Notes under the pieces: generated by a model
What the model was told of the DNA's origin: nothing
The model's input: the letters and a program-made list of their open reading frames with translations, nothing else
Databases searched by the model: none
Shown: positions 62,399 through 64,000 of the stretch, in pieces
How positions within the stretch are numbered: position 1 is the first letter of the stretch
Layout of the letters: every line of letters starts with the position of its first letter
Position numbers and translations under genes: made by a program
Source: Romeriopsis sp046049545
GTDB lineage: Bacteria; Cyanobacteriota; Cyanobacteriia; Leptolyngbyales; Leptolyngbyaceae
Length of the DNA: 64,000 bases
NCBI GenBank assembly: GCA_046049545.1
Contig: JBJORF010000021.1
Coordinates: 1-64,000 of the forward strand
Direction of reading: 5' to 3'

Positions 62399-62884
62399 AT
62401 GAATCGAGTCAGTTGTGCGATCGCGCTGGGTGCGAATCTCGGTGAACCCCAAGCGACCCTCGAAGCAGCATTGGTTGTGCTTGAGCAGCATCCGCAGATT
62501 AGTCTAGAAGCCAGTTCAAGTTGGTATTTGACAGCGGCGATCGGGCCGCCGCAGCCGGACTATGTGAATGGGGTGGCAGTTGTGACCACGCAATTGAGTC
62601 CATCGGCATTAATGGCGCAACTGTTGGAAATTGAAAATCAGTTTGGGCGGGTGCGGCGGGAACGCTGGGGGGCAAGGACGTTGGATCTGGATTTACTGCT
62701 GTTTGGCGATGTGATTTTGGCGACACCGGATTTGACCATTCCCCATCCTCGGATGTACGATCGAGCTTTCGTATTGGTGCCGTTGGCAGAAATTGCGCCG
62801 CATTGGTGTGATCCTGTTTCGGGCCAGACGATCCAGGCTCTAGCTAAGGCGATCGACCGATCGGGGGTTCGACAAATGCTGTGA
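62399..62884 (+). CDS. folK: 2-amino-4-hydroxy-6-hydroxymethyldihydropteridine pyrophosphokinase
   Basis: 161 residues. HPPK of folate synthesis, transferring pyrophosphate from ATP to the pterin. Motifs: IALGANLGEPQATLEAAL, VNGVAVV, RERWGARTLDLDLLLFGD (Asp ligands for Mg) and HPRMYDRAFVLVPLAEIAP. The ATG at 62399 was chosen, the start of MNRVSCAIALGANLG; upstream in-frame codons from 62336 look non-coding. Confidence 0.94.
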   Translation: MNRVSCAIALGANLGEPQATLEAALVVLEQHPQISLEASSSWYLTAAIGPPQPDYVNGVAVVTTQLSPSALMAQLLEIENQFGRVRRERWGARTLDLDLLLFGDVILATPDLTIPHPRMYDRAFVLVPLAEIAPHWCDPVSGQTIQALAKAIDRSGVRQML

Positions 62885-62920
62885 CTGGAATTAATTATCC
62901 GAATTATTGGTGAGGCAACT

Positions 62921-63469
62921 ATGCCCTACGGTGCGGAACCGCCCCAACGATTGAAGCAAAAGCTGACCTATCACGGGCGTAAGTTTAGTTTTGAAGTCAA
63001 TCAGTTGCGCCTGCCAAATCAGTCGGTCGGGGACTGGGAATGTATCAGGCATCCCGGCGGGGCGTTGGCGGTGCCTTATACGAATGATGGCAAGTTGGCG
63101 ATCGTGCGGCAATATCGGTTTGCGGCCCAGGGACGATTGCTGGAGTTTCCGGCGGGTACGGTGGAGAAGGGTGAAAGTCCAGAAGTGACGATCGAACGGG
63201 AAATTCAGGAAGAAGTGGGCTATGCGGCGCAGACTTGGCGCAAACTGGGGGAGTTTTTCCTGGCACCGGGATATTCGGATGAAATTATCTACGCATTTCT
63301 GGCAACGGATTTGAGCAAGCTAGAAGTGCCGTTGGCCCAGGATGAGGATGAGGATATTGAAGTGGTGCTGATGACCCCCGCAGAGGTCGAAACCGCAATT
63401 CATCAAGGTGATATGACTGACGGGAAATCGATCGCGGCGTTTATGCTGGCGAAGCCCTATCTCGTCTAG
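62921..63469 (+). CDS. NUDIX hydrolase (ADP-ribose pyrophosphatase-like)
   Basis: 182 residues. The Nudix box runs from G79 to about Y101 (GTVEKGES then REIQEEVGY), with the catalytic Glu pair. The flanking FLAPGYSDEIIYAFLA region fits ADP-ribose or nucleoside-diphosphate sugar hydrolases. It lies 36 bp after folK and is probably co-transcribed. Confidence 0.93.
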   Translation: MPYGAEPPQRLKQKLTYHGRKFSFEVNQLRLPNQSVGDWECIRHPGGALAVPYTNDGKLAIVRQYRFAAQGRLLEFPAGTVEKGESPEVTIEREIQEEVGYAAQTWRKLGEFFLAPGYSDEIIYAFLATDLSKLEVPLAQDEDEDIEVVLMTPAEVETAIHQGDMTDGKSIAAFMLAKPYLV

Positions 63470-63529
63470 AACTGACGGAAAATCGCAAGTGTGTTAGATT
63501 GGCTAACGCATTGATTTCTGGGGTTTTCC

Positions 63530-64000
63530 ATGGCGGACTTGATTTTGTTTTGGCATCGGCGGGATCTGCGGATTGCGGACAATATTGGGCTGGCGATGGC
63601 AAGGCAGCGATCGGCGCAGGTGGTCGGGGTGTTTTGCCTTGATCCGCAGATTTTGCAGGGGGATGATATTGCCCCGGTGCGGGTGGATTATCTGCTGGGG
63701 AGTTTGCGATCGTTGCGCGATCGGTATCGCCAAGCGGGCAGCGATTTAATCCTGTTGCAAGCGAATCCAATTCCAGCATTACCTAAATTAGCTGCTGCCT
63801 TGAAAGCTGCCGCAGTTTATTGGAACTGGGACGTAGAGCCTTATTCCCAGAAGCGGGATGATGCGATGATTCATGGGTTAAAAGCTGTGGGAATCGAAGC
63901 GCAAACGCAGTGGGATCAGCTTTTGCACACACCCTACGAAATTGTATCGAAAGCGAAAAGCGAACCCTACACGGTTTATGGGCCTTATTGGAAAAACTGG
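63530..64000 (+). CDS. phrA: deoxyribodipyrimidine photolyase, N-terminal part (cut by window edge)
   Basis: The first 157 residues of a photolyase/cryptochrome protein: MADLILFWHRRDLRIADNIG is the classic antenna-domain start, then GVFCLDPQIL, NWDVEPYSQKRD and EPYTVYGPYWKNW. The antenna-chromophore domain is intact as far as it goes; the FAD-binding C domain is outside the window. It is likely a CPD photolyase, but a cryptochrome cannot be excluded. Confidence 0.9.
   Translation, partial: MADLILFWHRRDLRIADNIGLAMARQRSAQVVGVFCLDPQILQGDDIAPVRVDYLLGSLRSLRDRYRQAGSDLILLQANPIPALPKLAAALKAAAVYWNWDVEPYSQKRDDAMIHGLKAVGIEAQTQWDQLLHTPYEIVSKAKSEPYTVYGPYWKNW

Overview
This window is a stretch of cyanobacterial chromosome. 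The evidence is direct: psaL (photosystem I), chlP (geranylgeranyl reductase), a BciB-type divinyl reductase, a complete ndhF3-ndhD3-cupA-cupS CO2-uptake NDH-1 operon with an NdhR/CcmR-type LysR gene, and very frequent CGATCG/GCGATCGC (HIP1-type) words, as is typical of cyanobacterial genomes. Genus cannot be fixed from sequence reading alone. No rRNA, tRNA, transposase or CRISPR array was found.

Layout. 1-370: high-GC, apparently foreign sequence with a 17-bp tandem repeat, fused in frame into a truncated fmt, which suggests an assembly chimera or a real recombination. 0.9-11.2 kb: housekeeping genes (YgfZ-like protein, CDF transporter, nth, RseP-type protease, serS, two M48 proteases separated by tandem repeats, DUF4330 protein, membrane protein). 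11.2-14.9 kb: an Hpt protein, a small secreted protein, then futA-exbB-exbD. 15-20.7 kb: PIG-V-like membrane glycosyltransferase, secreted and small proteins, dnaX, trmO. 20.7-28.2 kb: a Crp-family regulator plus orphan histidine kinase, divergent from a Fur-box-controlled TonB receptor-SBP-permease-ATPase operon, probably for heme or iron chelates. 28.6-31.8 kb: an unusual pair of peptidoglycan-binding-domain proteins, one also carrying a CxxCH heme-c motif. 31.9-37.7 kb: rpmG-rpsR, peroxiredoxin plus a thioredoxin-reductase-like flavoprotein without the NADPH motif, a TPR protein, and bciB. 37.7-44.4 kb: a folded repeat element, ndhR and the CO2-uptake operon. 44.8-49.8 kb: lipoprotein, secreted and low-complexity proteins, and psaL. 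50-56.7 kb: GST, an oligopeptide-type permease, a GT4 glycosyltransferase, an MFS transporter, recO and deoC. 56.7-58.1 kb: gene-poor. 58.1-64 kb: chlP, a zinc-ribbon/PD-(D/E)XK protein, a DUF6888/DUF6887-like small gene pair, cysteine desulfurase, folK, a NUDIX hydrolase, and the start of a photolyase cut by the window edge.

How the genes work together. Two iron-acquisition loci sit 8 kb apart. FutA with ExbB/ExbD could supply the energised motor used by the TonB-dependent receptor, and the receptor operon has a Fur box overlapping its promoter. The CO2-uptake operon and the LysR gene next to it both have ATTGA/TCAAT inverted half-sites upstream, which fits one low-carbon regulon. The most unusual loci are the peptidoglycan-binding/cytochrome pair, the nuclease plus small-gene islet after chlP, and the structured repeat elements.
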